Shown: positions 36,676 through 46,075, numbered from the stretch's first letter. The stretch: DNA of 64,000 nucleotides from Hymenobacter lapidarius (GCF_001816145.1 NZ_MDZB01000095.1:1-64000); one strand, 5' to 3'. Numbers and translations are program-made. The notes: a model not told the origin generated them from the letters alone.

Positions 36676-37539
36676 CTACTGCGCGGCGGCTAGCCGCTCC
36701 ATGCACGTCCGCAGGCTGGCCTGCCAGTGCGGAATAGCCACGCCTAATTCGGTTTTGGCCTTGGTCTTGTCCATCACCGAGTACATGGGCCGGGTGGCTT
36801 TGGTGGGGTACTCGGCCGTACGAATGGCCACGGTGCGCACGGGCGTTGTGCTCAGCTCAAAAATGGCCACGGCGAAATCGTACCACGACGTCAGGCCTTC
36901 GTTGCTGTAGTGGTAGAGGCCAAACTGCTGGTTTTGGGTTTCGATGATGGTGAGGATGCAGCCCGCCAAATCGATAGCGTAGGTGGGCGTGCCCACCTGG
37001 TCCCAGATAACGCGCAGCTCCTCGCGCTCGCGGCCCAGCTTCAGCATGGTTTTCACGAAGTTGTTGGCGTATTCGGAGTACAGCCAGCTGGTGCGCAGGA
37101 CAAAAAACCGGTCGGTGTGGGCCTCAATCACCTGTTCGCCTTCCAGCTTGGTTAGGCCGTAGACGCTGATAGGCTCGGTGGCATCGGTTTCGAGCAGCGG
37201 CAGGTTGCCGGTGCCGGCAAATACAAAATCGGTCGAAATCTGGATGAGCACGGTGCCGTACTCGCCGCACAGGCGGGCCAGGTTTTCCACGCCGTCACGG
37301 TTGATTTTGCGGGCCAGATCCACTTCGTCTTCCGCTTTGTCCACGGCGGTGTAAGCCGCGCAGTTGATGCAGTAGGCCGGGCGGTGCTGGGCAAAAAGCG
37401 CCGCCAGCCCCTCTTTATTGAGAATATTACCCTGCGCCTCAGCCAGAAACACCAGGTTAGGCGTGCCTCTTTCCTGCGCTACGTGCGCCAGGCACTGCCC
37501 CAATTGCCCGGAGGCCCCAAAAATCAGTGTCGTACTCAT
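36676..37539 (-). CDS. rfbD: dTDP-4-dehydrorhamnose reductase
   Basis: Last step of dTDP-L-rhamnose synthesis, 287 residues, NADPH-dependent SDR. The Rossmann loop is FGASGQLGQ (7-15), NCAAYTAVDKAEDE is the family signature, STDFVFAG precedes the catalytic region, and YGLTKLEGE holds the catalytic Tyr and Lys. The C-terminal substrate domain has RTSWLYSEYANNFVKTM. No other rhamnose genes are adjacent, though two glycosyltransferases lie elsewhere in the window. Confidence 0.93.
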   Translation of the reverse strand: MSTTLIFGASGQLGQCLAHVAQERGTPNLVFLAEAQGNILNKEGLAALFAQHRPAYCINCAAYTAVDKAEDEVDLARKINRDGVENLARLCGEYGTVLIQISTDFVFAGTGNLPLLETDATEPISVYGLTKLEGEQVIEAHTDRFFVLRTSWLYSEYANNFVKTMLKLGREREELRVIWDQVGTPTYAIDLAGCILTIIETQNQQFGLYHYSNEGLTSWYDFAVAIFELSTTPVRTVAIRTAEYPTKATRPMYSVMDKTKAKTELGVAIPHWQASLRTCMERLAAAQ

Positions 37540-37569
37540 TGCTAAACCTCGGATTAGACCGCAAGTTAG

Positions 37570-37664
37570 GCTTTAGCCACAAGCTGCAAGCCGTAAGCTT
37601 AGTTCTGTTCTATGATGCTCTACGGAAGTCCAACGTAACGCCTGCTTTAGCTTGTGGCTAAAGC
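37570..37664. repeat. Inverted repeat GCTTTAGCCACAAGCT
   Basis: Perfect 16-bp arms (37570-37585 and 37649-37664) with a 63-bp loop, between the rfbD start and the end of the TIGR03915-like gene. It is a different family from the other repeats here. Confidence 0.85.
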
Positions 37665-37669
37665 ATATG

Positions 37670-38620
37670 CTACAGGGCCTGTTTCGGCGGCGGCAGCTGC
37701 TTCTGGCCCGCCAATACTTCCTTGCCCGCAATGGCCTGCTTGTTTTTGATGGGCTCGAAACGCATCTCGCGCGGCTGCTTTTCGCTCAGGTATTTCCAGT
37801 AGCGAAGGGGCATGTGGCGGCGGTGCAGCTTTAGGTTCTTGCGCTCCGGGATGTTTACGTGGTCGAAATACGACTGCCAGAGCAGCTTAAACAGGGGCTC
37901 GCGCTCATCGAGTACCGTGGCGGAAAGGTCGGAGGCTTTCTGCGGCTTGTCGGCTTCGAAGCGCACCACGTCGGTGCGGGTCAGGTCGTAGTAGAGGCCG
38001 TAGTGGCGGCGGCTGTCGTAAATCAGCCAGCGCTGGTCGGCGTAGCGCTTGGTGAAGTGCGCGGCGATGAGCGGCAGCACGTCAAAATCGGGCTCGATGG
38101 TGGCGTGAAACAGCTCGTCGGTGGTTTTTTCGAAGCGCACGAAGGCTTCCATGCGGTGCTTCTCACGGAACATCTGCTGGGCCAGGCGCTGGATGCGGCG
38201 CACGTCGGCATTGGCGTAGTTCTCCGAAATGTCGCGGCCGGCGCGCAAGGCCAAGTCCACGTACCGAAAGATGAGCATCTCCCGCTCGGCGTCTTCGCTG
38301 AGAAACACGTGGTAGAGGCGGGCACGGGCCTCCGAATCCATCGTTTTCAGAAGCCCTTCCCACACGCGGGCGGCCAGGGCCTCGTCGGTTTCGCGGTGCG
38401 CGGACTGGGCAAACAGACCGGTCTGGGCCGTGGCCTCGGGCTGAATGCTGTTGGGGGCCGCCCGCCAGTCGTACACCGTAAAAATCACCGTGAGCAAGCC
38501 CTCAAATGTGCCGTCGTAGGTATAGTCGCGGGGTGGCGCGGTGAGTTCGGGAGCGCCAGCCCGGCGGGCAGGCGCGACACTAACAGCGGAAGGCGGGCGG
38601 CGTACAGGTCGCAAAGGCAA
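37670..38620 (-). CDS. TIGR03915-family predicted DNA metabolism protein
   Basis: 316 residues. The conserved opening YTYDGTFEGLLTVIFTVYDWR begins near residue 33, after a Pro/Arg-rich extension. Later segments are LALRAGRDISENYANADVRRIQRLAQQMFREKHRMEAF and LIYDSRRHYGLYYDL, and a DUF4130-type domain fills the C-terminal half (PLFKLLWQSYFDHVNIPERKN, RRHMPLRYWKYLSEK). The family is a regular genomic partner of a radical-SAM protein (TIGR03916), found here at 39530-40798 in the same direction, and is linked to DNA repair by context and a C-terminal relation to uracil-glycosylase systems. The activity is unproven. Confidence 0.85.
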   Translation of the reverse strand: MPLRPVRRPPSAVSVAPARRAGAPELTAPPRDYTYDGTFEGLLTVIFTVYDWRAAPNSIQPEATAQTGLFAQSAHRETDEALAARVWEGLLKTMDSEARARLYHVFLSEDAEREMLIFRYVDLALRAGRDISENYANADVRRIQRLAQQMFREKHRMEAFVRFEKTTDELFHATIEPDFDVLPLIAAHFTKRYADQRWLIYDSRRHYGLYYDLTRTDVVRFEADKPQKASDLSATVLDEREPLFKLLWQSYFDHVNIPERKNLKLHRRHMPLRYWKYLSEKQPREMRFEPIKNKQAIAGKEVLAGQKQLPPPKQAL

Positions 38621-38672
38621 TAAAAGTCGGGAGTAGTTAAGCGGAGCTAACCAGATTTGGTTAGGGCAAAAA

Positions 38673-39188
38673 TTAATGTTGCCATTCTGATTTCAGCACA
38701 GACATCATGATTTTATCGTGAAATGAACCCCGCCGAAGGCAGGCCTGCCGCATACGGCCCTCCACCGTAAAACCAGCCTTAGCGTACGCCTTTAAACCGC
38801 CCGTGTTGGGTTCCGAAACAGTGAGCATAATCCGGTTGAGACCAAGCCTGGTGAAGCCGATGGCTACTACCTGCGCGGTCACTGCGGTGCCGATTCCCTG
38901 CCCCCAAAAGGCTTTTTCGCCAATCAGAATGAAGTATTCACCCGACTGATTCACGGTTGAGATACCCGACAGCCCCGCGTAGCCAATCAGCTCGTTCGTA
39001 TCTGTGGTGTAGATGCCCAGGTTGAGGCTTTTCGCGTCCTGCAAGGTGGCCGCAAACCAGCTATCTATTTGCTGAAGCGTGCTCATAGTCTGGAAAACCG
39101 ACATCGAAAAATCGATGACTTCTGAGTCGGCAATCCATCTGTGAAAGTGCGCAACGTCTTCCCGTTGCAAAGGGCTGAGCCTAATCAT
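38673..39188 (-). CDS. GNAT-family N-acetyltransferase (RimJ/RimL-like)
   Basis: 171 residues, acetyl-CoA-dependent. The order is MIRLSPLQREDVAHFHRWI, then IYTTDTNELIGYAGLSGI, the acetyl-CoA pyrophosphate loop in GEKAFWGQGIGTAVTAQVV, and C-terminal LTVSEPNTGGLKAYAKAGFTVEGRMRQ. The substrate is unknown. It sits inside the presumed radical-SAM/TIGR03915 operon, 52 bp upstream of the latter, and appears to be an insertion between the usual partners. Confidence 0.88.
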   Translation of the reverse strand: MIRLSPLQREDVAHFHRWIADSEVIDFSMSVFQTMSTLQQIDSWFAATLQDAKSLNLGIYTTDTNELIGYAGLSGISTVNQSGEYFILIGEKAFWGQGIGTAVTAQVVAIGFTRLGLNRIMLTVSEPNTGGLKAYAKAGFTVEGRMRQACLRRGSFHDKIMMSVLKSEWQH

Positions 39189-39252
39189 AGAGTAGTTTTC
39201 AGCAAAGGTATTTGCCTGGTATTCGCTGAAATGCTACCAGACGGGCCGCAAA

Positions 39253-39522
39253 CTACGCCGCCTGCTGCGTTTCCGTGCTCATTTGGGCCAGGGCGCGGGC
39301 GCGGGCGTCGTCGTGCAATTGGCGCACCAGGGGCACCAGTTCGCTGATGCGGCAGCAGCAGGAGAGGCGCGTGACTTTGTCGGAGGGTGCGACGACAGGC
39401 ATCGGCACGTTTTGGCGGTGGATGATTTTCATAACCGAGAATAAAATGTCGTTTTGCACACCGCCCAGGCTGCTGGTGTGCAACCGGGACCGGCTTTGCG
39501 GGAAGTGAGCGTCGTAGTTCAT
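39253..39522 (-). CDS. Small hypothetical protein with a CCC motif
   Basis: 89 residues, unrecognised. It begins 7 bp after the radical-SAM stop on the same strand, so it is probably translated from the same mRNA. The visible feature is VTRLSCCCRISELVPLVRQLHDDARARALAQ, three adjacent Cys then a helix. An internal ATG (39432, MKIIHRQNVPMP) is an alternative start that keeps the Cys motif. A role with the neighbouring iron-sulfur enzyme is only a guess. Confidence 0.5.
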   Translation of the reverse strand: MNYDAHFPQSRSRLHTSSLGGVQNDILFSVMKIIHRQNVPMPVVAPSDKVTRLSCCCRISELVPLVRQLHDDARARALAQMSTETQQAA

Positions 39523-39529
39523 AGCTGCT

Positions 39530-40798
39530 TTAAGAGGCTTGGGCGAATAAATCCAGCTGCTGGGTGACCAGTGCCGAGCGCACCGAAGCGCCCCCGAACA
39601 AAATCTGGCGGCGCACCTGCTGCTCGCTCAGCTCGCCGATGATAGGACGGTGCTCGCCCTGGCAGGTGAGGAAGTACTTGGCGCGCTTGAGCACCACGCC
39701 CAGCTGGCGCAGGGTTTCCATGTTGAGCGAAGCGAAGCGGCGGGCAGCCACAATGCGCTTGGCCGAGCGGGCACCCACGCCGGGAATGCGCAGTATCATT
39801 TCGTACTCGGCCGTGTTCACGTCCACCGGAAATGCGTGGCGGTTGCGCAGGGCCCAGGCCAGCTTGGGGTCAATCTCCAGGTCGAGGTGCGGGTGGGCGG
39901 GGTCGAGGATTTCATCGGCCTGGAAGCCGTAGAAGCGCATCAACCAGTCGGTTTGGTACAAGCGGTGCTCCCGGATAACGGGCGGCTGCGTCACCTGTGG
40001 CAGGCGGGCGTCGTCGGTCACGGGGATGTAGCCGGAGTAGTACACGCGCTTCAAACCGTAGCCCGTGTAGAGCGAGTCGGTGAGCTTGATGATTTCCAAG
40101 TCGGTTTCGCCGCTGGCACCCACAATGAGCTGGGTGCTTTGGCCGGCCGTGGCGAAACCAGGCACTTTCTTGAACAGCGCCTTTTCTTCTTTATTCTGAA
40201 TAATGCCGTCCCGAATCTGGGCCATCGGCGTCAGAATCTCGGCGTAGTTCTTCTCCGGGGCCAGCGTGGTGAGGGCCAGCTCCGAGGGCAGCTCGATGTT
40301 CACACTGAGGCGGTCGGCGTACAGGCCAGCCTCGGCAATGAGCTCCTCCGAGGCGCCGGGAATGGTTTTGACGTGGATGTAGCCGTTGAAATTGTGCTCG
40401 GTGCGCAGCTTTTTCACAATGCGCACGAGGCGCTCCATGGTGTAGTCGGGGCTGGAGAAAATGCCGGAGCTCAAAAACAGCCCTTCGATGTAGTTGCGGC
40501 GGTAGAAGTTGATGGTCAGGTCCACCACTTCGTCCACGGTGAAGGCGGCACGCTTCACGTCGTTGGAGCGGCGCGAGACGCAGTAGGCGCAGTCGAAAAT
40601 GCAGTGGTTGGTAAGCAAAATCTTGAGCAGGCTCACGCAGCGGCCGTCTTCGGTGTAGCTGTGGCAGATGCCCATGCCCTCGGCATTGCCCAGGCCTTTG
40701 TTCTCGTTTTTGCGCTTGCCCCCGCTGCTGCTGCACGACGCATCGTACTTGGCGGCATCAGCTAATATGCTTAGTTTCTCTTGAATGCGCTCGTTCAT
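39530..40798 (-). CDS. Radical-SAM putative DNA modification/repair protein (TIGR03916 type)
   Basis: 422 residues. The radical-SAM 4Fe-4S motif is C66-X3-C70-X2-C73 (NHCIFDCAYCVSRR). An extra Cys cluster (C22, C45, C54) precedes it, and a C-terminal helix-hairpin-helix reads ILRIPGVGARSAKRIVAARR. Such enzymes generate a 5'-deoxyadenosyl radical; the HhH points to a DNA substrate. The family co-occurs with TIGR03915, encoded 0.9 kb downstream. It is the first gene of the minus-strand group that also holds the small CCC protein and the acetyltransferase. Exact chemistry is unknown. Confidence 0.9.
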   Translation of the reverse strand: MNERIQEKLSILADAAKYDASCSSSGGKRKNENKGLGNAEGMGICHSYTEDGRCVSLLKILLTNHCIFDCAYCVSRRSNDVKRAAFTVDEVVDLTINFYRRNYIEGLFLSSGIFSSPDYTMERLVRIVKKLRTEHNFNGYIHVKTIPGASEELIAEAGLYADRLSVNIELPSELALTTLAPEKNYAEILTPMAQIRDGIIQNKEEKALFKKVPGFATAGQSTQLIVGASGETDLEIIKLTDSLYTGYGLKRVYYSGYIPVTDDARLPQVTQPPVIREHRLYQTDWLMRFYGFQADEILDPAHPHLDLEIDPKLAWALRNRHAFPVDVNTAEYEMILRIPGVGARSAKRIVAARRFASLNMETLRQLGVVLKRAKYFLTCQGEHRPIIGELSEQQVRRQILFGGASVRSALVTQQLDLFAQAS

Positions 40799-41052
40799 GC
40801 GAAGTGGCTTGCTTTCGGGCTTAAAAGTAATAAACGGCGGCCAAATTGGCGCTATTACTTAAGCTAATTTTTTTGGTAATAGTTTCTTTTTATCAAAAAA
40901 TAAGCGAGCTGCCATTTCCCGTTCTTTAGCAAAGGCAGCCTGTTCTGCACCGGCGTGGGACCGGGCCTAGTCCTGGCGGGCTGGCGGGCGCTTTGAGAGG
41001 GCGCGCATGGGCTGCAGGCTCCTTTTCGTAATTTGCAGCGTTGCGCCCCATT

Positions 41053-43014
41053 ATGAGCTTTCGCTTTTGTATTCTGTTGGTCCTGGTGCTGCTCCGACTA
41101 GGGGTGCGGCCGGCGCAGGCGCAGGCGTTCGACCCGCGCTCGGCGGTGCCGCCCGACTCGCTGCGAGCCAGCCGGGAAATCCTGCCCCACCGGGCCGACT
41201 CCCTGCGCCAGCGCTTCGACGAGGAGCGGATGCTCAACCGGCTCAAGGCTTACTCGCGGCGCAAAACCCTGGCCGGGCGGGCCGTTTCGGCCCTGTTCAA
41301 TTTCACGAAGCGCCAGGAAGAGCGCGCCGGCCTCGACGCCGTGCTGCTGGACCGGCAGTTCGACGCCCACAACTTCAAAATAGTGCGGCGCGTGAACATC
41401 CGCACCCTGGACGCCTTCGGCTACAGCCTCACCGACTCGACCAAGGCGCCGCGCTCTTTCCTGGATAAGTCGGGCAATACGTTTCACATCAAAACGGCCC
41501 GCTCGCGGGTGCGGCAGGTGCTGCTGTTCCGGCCCGGCCAGCCGCTGGAGCCCCAGGCCCTGACGGAGTCGGAACGCCTGCTGCGCCAAACGCCCGAGCT
41601 GCTGGATGCCCGCGTGCTGGTAAACGAAGCCACTACCACGCGCGACAGCGTGGACATTGATGTGCTCACCACCGACGTGTTCAGCACCACGGGCGGGTTC
41701 GAGCTGGGGTCGGCCACCGCGGGGCGCATCACTCTCGGCGACCAGAACTTTCTGGGCCTGGGCCACCAGTTGAGAAACTCCTACCGCTACGGGCGCGGCC
41801 TGAAGAGCGGCAACGACCAGGAGCCCCAGCAGTGGTCGTACGAAGGCAGCTACACGGCGCCTTTTCGGCATTTTATCTACGCCCAGGCCCGCTACCGCAA
41901 CGAGTACAACTACCGCGCGGGTGGCCTCACGGTGCGCCGCGACTTCTACTCGCCCAGCGTCCGCTACGCCGGGTCCGTCAGTGTCAACACCTTCAACCAA
42001 AACGTGGCCCTGCAAGCTCCAGCGCCCGGCGAGCCCTACGTATACTACCCGCTGCGCTACTCGGTGCAGGATGCCTGGGTGGGCCGGGCCCTGCGGCTGC
42101 GCTCCTACGACCTGGGCTACGAAAACCCCGGCCGCGTCATCGTCTCGGCACGGGTGTTCAACACCAATTACCGCGCCGTGCCGCAGCCCGAGGCGGGCGT
42201 GCCCCTTCCCCCCACCGCTTTCCAAGACGGCACCACGGCGCTGGGCACGGTGGGCTACTCCGTGCGCCGCTATTATAAGGACCGGTACCTGTTCGGCTTT
42301 GGCCGCACCGAGGACGTGCCCACGGGTACGCTGCTGAGCTTCACGGCTGGCTACGAGTTCAACCGCGCAGTGCCGCGCCGCTACGTGGACGTGCGCCTGG
42401 CGGCAGCGGGCTTCAGCACGCGCAGCGGCTACCTGTACGGCGCCGTGGACCTGGGCGCTTATCAGCTACTGAACTCCTCGCGCCGCTGGGAGCAGGGCGT
42501 GCTTTCCACCGAGCTCACCTCGTTTACCAAGCTTTACAACGCGGGCAACTGGCAGTACCGGCACTTTCTGGGCAGCAAGGCCACCGTGGGACTCAACCGC
42601 CTGCCGGGCGAATTCCTGCAGGGCATCACCAACGAGCGGGGCCTGCGGGGCTTTTCGCCGGGCCAGCCCATTCAGGCCACCAGCCGCTTTGTGGTGAACT
42701 ACGAAACCACGCTGTTTACGCCGCTCTCGCTGCTGGGCTTCCGGCTGGCTGGCGTGGCCTTTGCCGATGCCGCCTGGGTGAGTGAGCGCCCCCGCGGGGG
42801 CACGCCCTTCTCGGGTTCGCCTTACACCGGATTTGGCCTGGGCCTGCGGTTCCGCAACGAGTTCACGGCCCTGCGCACCTTCCAGATACTCGTGGGCTAC
42901 TACCCGCGGGGCATTACCGCCGCCAACGGGATACGCCTGTTCGAAACGGCCCGCGAAACGGTGACTTTCACCGATTTTGGTCTGGGCCAGCCCGGCACGG
43001 GCCTTTACCAATGA
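41053..43014 (+). CDS. Omp85/BamA-like outer-membrane beta-barrel protein
   Basis: 653 residues from ATG 41053 (an in-frame TTG four codons upstream is less likely). Signal peptide 1-24 (ILLVLVLLRLGVRPAQAQ). Residues about 146-191 look like a POTRA unit (SRVRQVLLFRPGQPLEPQAL...ERLLRQTPELLDARVLV), and about 200-240 lead into the barrel (DVFSTTGGFELG, LGDQNFLGLGHQLRNSY). The rest shows alternating aromatic beta-strands to a terminal strand ending GTGLYQ. It has only one clear POTRA, so it is not the main BamA; a surface-antigen or TamA-like translocation role is possible. Confidence 0.78.
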   Translation: MSFRFCILLVLVLLRLGVRPAQAQAFDPRSAVPPDSLRASREILPHRADSLRQRFDEERMLNRLKAYSRRKTLAGRAVSALFNFTKRQEERAGLDAVLLDRQFDAHNFKIVRRVNIRTLDAFGYSLTDSTKAPRSFLDKSGNTFHIKTARSRVRQVLLFRPGQPLEPQALTESERLLRQTPELLDARVLVNEATTTRDSVDIDVLTTDVFSTTGGFELGSATAGRITLGDQNFLGLGHQLRNSYRYGRGLKSGNDQEPQQWSYEGSYTAPFRHFIYAQARYRNEYNYRAGGLTVRRDFYSPSVRYAGSVSVNTFNQNVALQAPAPGEPYVYYPLRYSVQDAWVGRALRLRSYDLGYENPGRVIVSARVFNTNYRAVPQPEAGVPLPPTAFQDGTTALGTVGYSVRRYYKDRYLFGFGRTEDVPTGTLLSFTAGYEFNRAVPRRYVDVRLAAAGFSTRSGYLYGAVDLGAYQLLNSSRRWEQGVLSTELTSFTKLYNAGNWQYRHFLGSKATVGLNRLPGEFLQGITNERGLRGFSPGQPIQATSRFVVNYETTLFTPLSLLGFRLAGVAFADAAWVSERPRGGTPFSGSPYTGFGLGLRFRNEFTALRTFQILVGYYPRGITAANGIRLFETARETVTFTDFGLGQPGTGLYQ

Positions 43015-43103
43015 GGTGAGGTGGTAAAATGGTGAGTTTGATGTTGTGACTGCGCCACTTGCGCAAACAGAACATCAAACCCACTATTCCACCACCTCAC
43101 CTC
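43013..43103. repeat. Inverted repeat at a convergent 3' junction
   Basis: 33-bp arms with four mismatches (43013-43045 and 43071-43103), arm GAGGTGAGGTGGT...GTTTGATGTT, with a small GCGC/GCGC hairpin in the loop. The left arm overlaps the stop codon of the Omp85-like gene; the right arm ends 8 bp before the stop of the TonB-like gene. Confidence 0.88.
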
Positions 43104-43110
43104 TTACCAC

Positions 43111-43584
43111 TTAGCGCTGGGTGTTGAAGGAGATGGGCACGGTGCAGGCCACGCGCACGGGCAGGCCGTTGACGCGGGCGGGCTGCCACGGGGGCATCAG
43201 CCACACGAGGCGCAGGGCTTCGTCGTTCAGGCCGTTGCCAGGGCCGCTCACCACGTGGGCATCCTGTACTTTGCCTTCGGCGTTCAGCACGAAATTGACG
43301 AAAACGCGGCCGGAGATGTTGCGCTGCAAGGCCTGCTTCGGATAGCGAATGGATTTGCTCAGATACGCGGCAAAGGCTTTGTCGCCGCCCGTGAACTGGG
43401 GCCGAACCTCCGGGTTGATGTACACCGAATCGGGATAAACCAGTGGCCTGGCTGGTATCGACGTGCGCGGCGTAGCTGGCGTTGCCTGTTCGCTGCCGGC
43501 TTGCGCCAGGGTCTGGCTGTGAGCAGTGGCCCCGGTGAAGAGGGCGAAAGCCAGCACGGCTTGATAGCGTAAGGATTTAAGCAC
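43111..43584 (-). CDS. Exported TonB C-terminal domain protein
   Basis: 157 residues with a signal peptide (1-23, ending TAHSQ). The mature part ends in a TonB C-terminal domain (FAAYLSKSIRYPKQALQRNISGRVFVNFVLNAEGKVQDAHVV, then LNDEALRLVWLMPPWQPARVNG, PVRVACTVPISF). There is no long N-terminal TM-plus-Pro linker, so this is the stand-alone Bacteroidota variant rather than a classical TonB energizer. It is convergent with the Omp85-like gene. Confidence 0.85.
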   Translation of the reverse strand: MLKSLRYQAVLAFALFTGATAHSQTLAQAGSEQATPATPRTSIPARPLVYPDSVYINPEVRPQFTGGDKAFAAYLSKSIRYPKQALQRNISGRVFVNFVLNAEGKVQDAHVVSGPGNGLNDEALRLVWLMPPWQPARVNGLPVRVACTVPISFNTQR

Positions 43585-43962
43585 GGCAGTAGAGGATTAC
43601 GTGAACGAATCAGGAGTAAACAAGCGGAAGACGCTGAAATTTAATAACGAGTATATCCGCTTAACGGATTTATACAAATTGTCTTTTCGATGGAATAGCC
43701 AAATAAGAAGACAGAATAGACTAATAGCACCATGAAAGCACCTTTTAGCCCGTTTGGCACTGGTGATGATGCAATATATAGGGCAGAAACGCATTTTGCA
43801 ACATTATGTTTTTGTTGCTTTTGCACTTAGGCTGTTCTTTTGCCTACTGATTTTTTGTATTATTTATTGCATAATAACAATGTTATACAGAAACACGCTG
43901 CTCAAATGAATGTGACTGCTATCTTTACAATCGTTAATCGACGATAAACGAAACATACTGCC
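43585..43962. other. AT-rich region upstream of the arsenic cluster
   Basis: 378 bp of low GC. Two overlapping short minus-strand frames (43597-43794, 43641-43826) look random. The right end must contain the arsR promoter; a candidate operator is at 43930-43945. TATCTTTA at 43920-43927 is a 7/8 match to the Bacteroidota -7 box. Confidence 0.5.
43930..43945. promoter_or_regulatory. Candidate ArsR operator
   Basis: ATCGT-TAATCG-ACGAT, a 16-bp inverted repeat 17 bp before the arsR ATG and directly after a possible -7 box, the expected position for autorepression by an ArsR-type repressor. Confidence 0.45.
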
Positions 43963-44298
43963 ATGGCCTTGCACAAACGCGACCAGTTTACCACCAGCGA
44001 GCAGCAGCTGGCCGTCATCGCCAAAGCCCTGGGGCACCCGGCGCGCATAGCCATTCTGCAGTTGCTGGCGCAGCGGCAGTCCTGCGTGTGCGGCGAGCTG
44101 GTGACGGAGCTGCCCATTGCCCAAAGCACCGTGTCGCAGCACCTGAAGGAGTTGAAAACCGCCGGGCTGGTGCAGGGCGAAGTAGACGGCCCGCGGGTGT
44201 GCTACTGCATTGACCGGGCCGGCTGGGCCCGCGCCCGCCACCTGCTGAGCGGCCTGCTAGTCGAATTGCCCGCCCCCACTGCTGCTTGCGCCTGCTGA
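43963..44298 (+). CDS. arsR: ArsR-family arsenic/metal-responsive repressor
   Basis: 111 residues, winged helix-turn-helix. KALGHPARIAILQLL and the recognition region LPIAQSTVSQHLKELKTAGLV are classical. The alpha-3 metal site Cys pair is C41 and C43 (QSCVCGEL), as in ArsR proteins that bind As(III). Further Cys occur at the C-terminus (ACAC). It is the first gene of the arsenic cluster. Confidence 0.93.
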   Translation: MALHKRDQFTTSEQQLAVIAKALGHPARIAILQLLAQRQSCVCGELVTELPIAQSTVSQHLKELKTAGLVQGEVDGPRVCYCIDRAGWARARHLLSGLLVELPAPTAACAC

Positions 44299-44323
44299 AT
44301 ACTCCCTTTAAAACCCGGAAACC

Positions 44324-44779
44324 ATGAAAATATCTGAGATGAAGCAATCCCTGGCGGGACTCACGGCCATTAACTTCAAGCTGCCCGATGGCCGCTACCT
44401 GCCGGCCCATTTCCACGTGACGGAAGTGGGGCTGGTGACGAAGCATTTTGTTGATTGCGGCGGGGTGGAGCGCCGCGAAACCGTGGCCAACTTCCAACTG
44501 TGGGAAGCCGGCGACTACGACCACCGGCTCGCGCCCGAGAAATTCCTGCACATCCTCAACCTGTCGGATAAAATACTGGGCCGCGAGGACCTGGACATTG
44601 AGGTAGAGTACCAGCAGGCCACCATCGGCAAGTTTGGCCTGACCTTCGATGGCCAGGATTTCAGCCTGACCGCCAAACAAACGGCCTGCCTGGCGCAGGA
44701 CGCCTGCGGCATCCCAAGCGCCTTCGCGGTGCTGCCCCAGCTGCAGGTGGCGTGCACGCCCGGTGGTGGCTGCTGCTAA
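44324..44779 (+). CDS. DUF6428 protein of the arsenic cluster
   Basis: 151 residues, cytoplasmic. MKISEMKQSLAGLTAINFKLPDGRYLPAHFHVTEVG is the family opening, followed by HFVDCGG and a Cys-rich tail (ACLAQDACGIPS, QVACTPGGGCC). The family accompanies arsR, acr3 and arsC in Bacteroidota. The Cys pattern suggests thiolate binding of As(III) or delivery to the Acr3 pump, which is inference. It starts 25 bp after arsR. Confidence 0.82.
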   Translation: MKISEMKQSLAGLTAINFKLPDGRYLPAHFHVTEVGLVTKHFVDCGGVERRETVANFQLWEAGDYDHRLAPEKFLHILNLSDKILGREDLDIEVEYQQATIGKFGLTFDGQDFSLTAKQTACLAQDACGIPSAFAVLPQLQVACTPGGGCC

Positions 44780-44900
44780 GCTGCGTTAGGGCCAGCTGCG
44801 CGGCGTGTGGCGCGACACCCTGTTGCTGGAGCGCGACGGTGGGCGTAGTGCTGCCACGGCCGCAGTCTCGTCCTCGTTCAAATCCTAAATACTCTTTCCT

Positions 44901-46010
44901 TTGTCAACGATTAATCCCCCGGCCTCACGGCCCGCGCCGGTCCCCACGGTTCTGGCGCAAAAGAAGCTGTCGGGCCTCGACCGCGGCCTTACCCTGTGGA
45001 TATTCCTGGCCATGGCGCTGGGCGTGGGCCTGGGCTATTTCATCCCCGGCGTCGAGCGGGCGGTGAACTACTTTTCGGTGGGCACCGTGAACGTACCCCT
45101 GGCCCTGGGCCTCATCCTGATGATGTACCCGCCGCTGGCCAAGGTGAAGTACGAGCAGCTGCCGCGGGTTTTCAAGAACACGCGCATCATTGGGTTATCG
45201 CTCTTTCTCAACTGGATAGTGGGGCCGCTGCTGATGTTTTTCCTGGCCATCTGGCTGCTGCCCGACAAGCCGGAGTACATGATGGGGCTGATTCTCATTG
45301 GCATTGCCCGCTGCATTGCCATGGTGCTGGTGTGGAACGACCTAGCCGACGGCAGCCGGGAGTACGCCGCCGGCCTGGTGGCGCTGAACTCCATTTTCCA
45401 GGTGCTTTTCTACAGTGTGCTGGCCTGGCTGTTCATCAGCGTGCTGCCGCCGTACTTTGGGCTGAAAGGCTACGCGGTGAACATCGGCATTGGGGCCATT
45501 GCGCAGAGCGTGCTGGTGTACCTGGGCATTCCGTTCGCGGCCGGGTTTCTGTCGCGGCTGGTGCTGCGGCGGCTGAAGGGCGATGCCTGGTACGAAGGGG
45601 TATTCCTGCCCGCCATCGGTCCGGTTACGCTGGTTGCCCTGCTGCTCACCATCGTGGTGATGTTCAGCCTAAAAGGGGAGCTCATTGTGCGCATCCCGCT
45701 GGATGTGCTGCGCATTGCGCTGCCACTGGCGCTGTATTTCGGCCTTATGTTTTTCATCAGTTTCGCCGCTGGCAAATGGCTGGGGGCCGATTACGCCGAG
45801 AATGCCTCCATTGCTTTCACGGCCACCGGCAACAACTTTGAGCTGGCCATTGCCGTGGCCATCGGCGTGTTTGGGCTGAACTCGGGGCAGGCCTTTGCCG
45901 GCGTCATCGGCCCGCTGATTGAGGTGCCGGCCCTGATTGCGCTGGTGAACGTGGCGTTCTGGCTGCGGCGGCGCTGGTACGGCGGGCGCAGCGTGGCGCA
46001 GCCGGCATAA
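44901..46010 (+). CDS. acr3: Acr3-family arsenite efflux permease
   Basis: 369 residues, about 10 TM helices, pumps As(OH)3 out of the cell. The conserved Cys is C138 in [17 protein letters not shown], and the helix-9/10 segment is [38 protein letters not shown] with the functional Glu. The start is a TTG (44901); the first ATG would cut into TM1. 121 bp lie between DUF6428 and this gene. Confidence 0.93.
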   Translation: MSTINPPASRPAPVPTVLAQKKLSGLDRGLTLWIFLAMALGVGLGYFIPGVERAVNYFSVGTVNVPLALGLILMMYPPLAKVKYEQLPRVFKNTRIIGLSLFLNWIVGPLLMFFLAIWLLPDKPEYMMGLILIGIARCIAMVLVWNDLADGSREYAAGLVALNSIFQVLFYSVLAWLFISVLPPYFGLKGYAVNIGIGAIAQSVLVYLGIPFAAGFLSRLVLRRLKGDAWYEGVFLPAIGPVTLVALLLTIVVMFSLKGELIVRIPLDVLRIALPLALYFGLMFFISFAAGKWLGADYAENASIAFTATGNNFELAIAVAIGVFGLNSGQAFAGVIGPLIEVPALIALVNVAFWLRRRWYGGRSVAQPA

Positions 46011-46075
46011 TCGGGTTTGCCCCTGCCTTTTCCCTACACCTCGCTCCATTCCTGTCAATCCTCTTTTTTTACTTC

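Noticed and set aside
43597..43826. Two overlapping short minus-strand ORFs before arsR
   Set aside because: No signal, motif or codon bias; different frames of AT-rich intergenic DNA.
44780..44900. Possible gene remnant between DUF6428 and acr3
   Set aside because: GC-rich and partly open, but no recognisable protein segment; treated as spacer.
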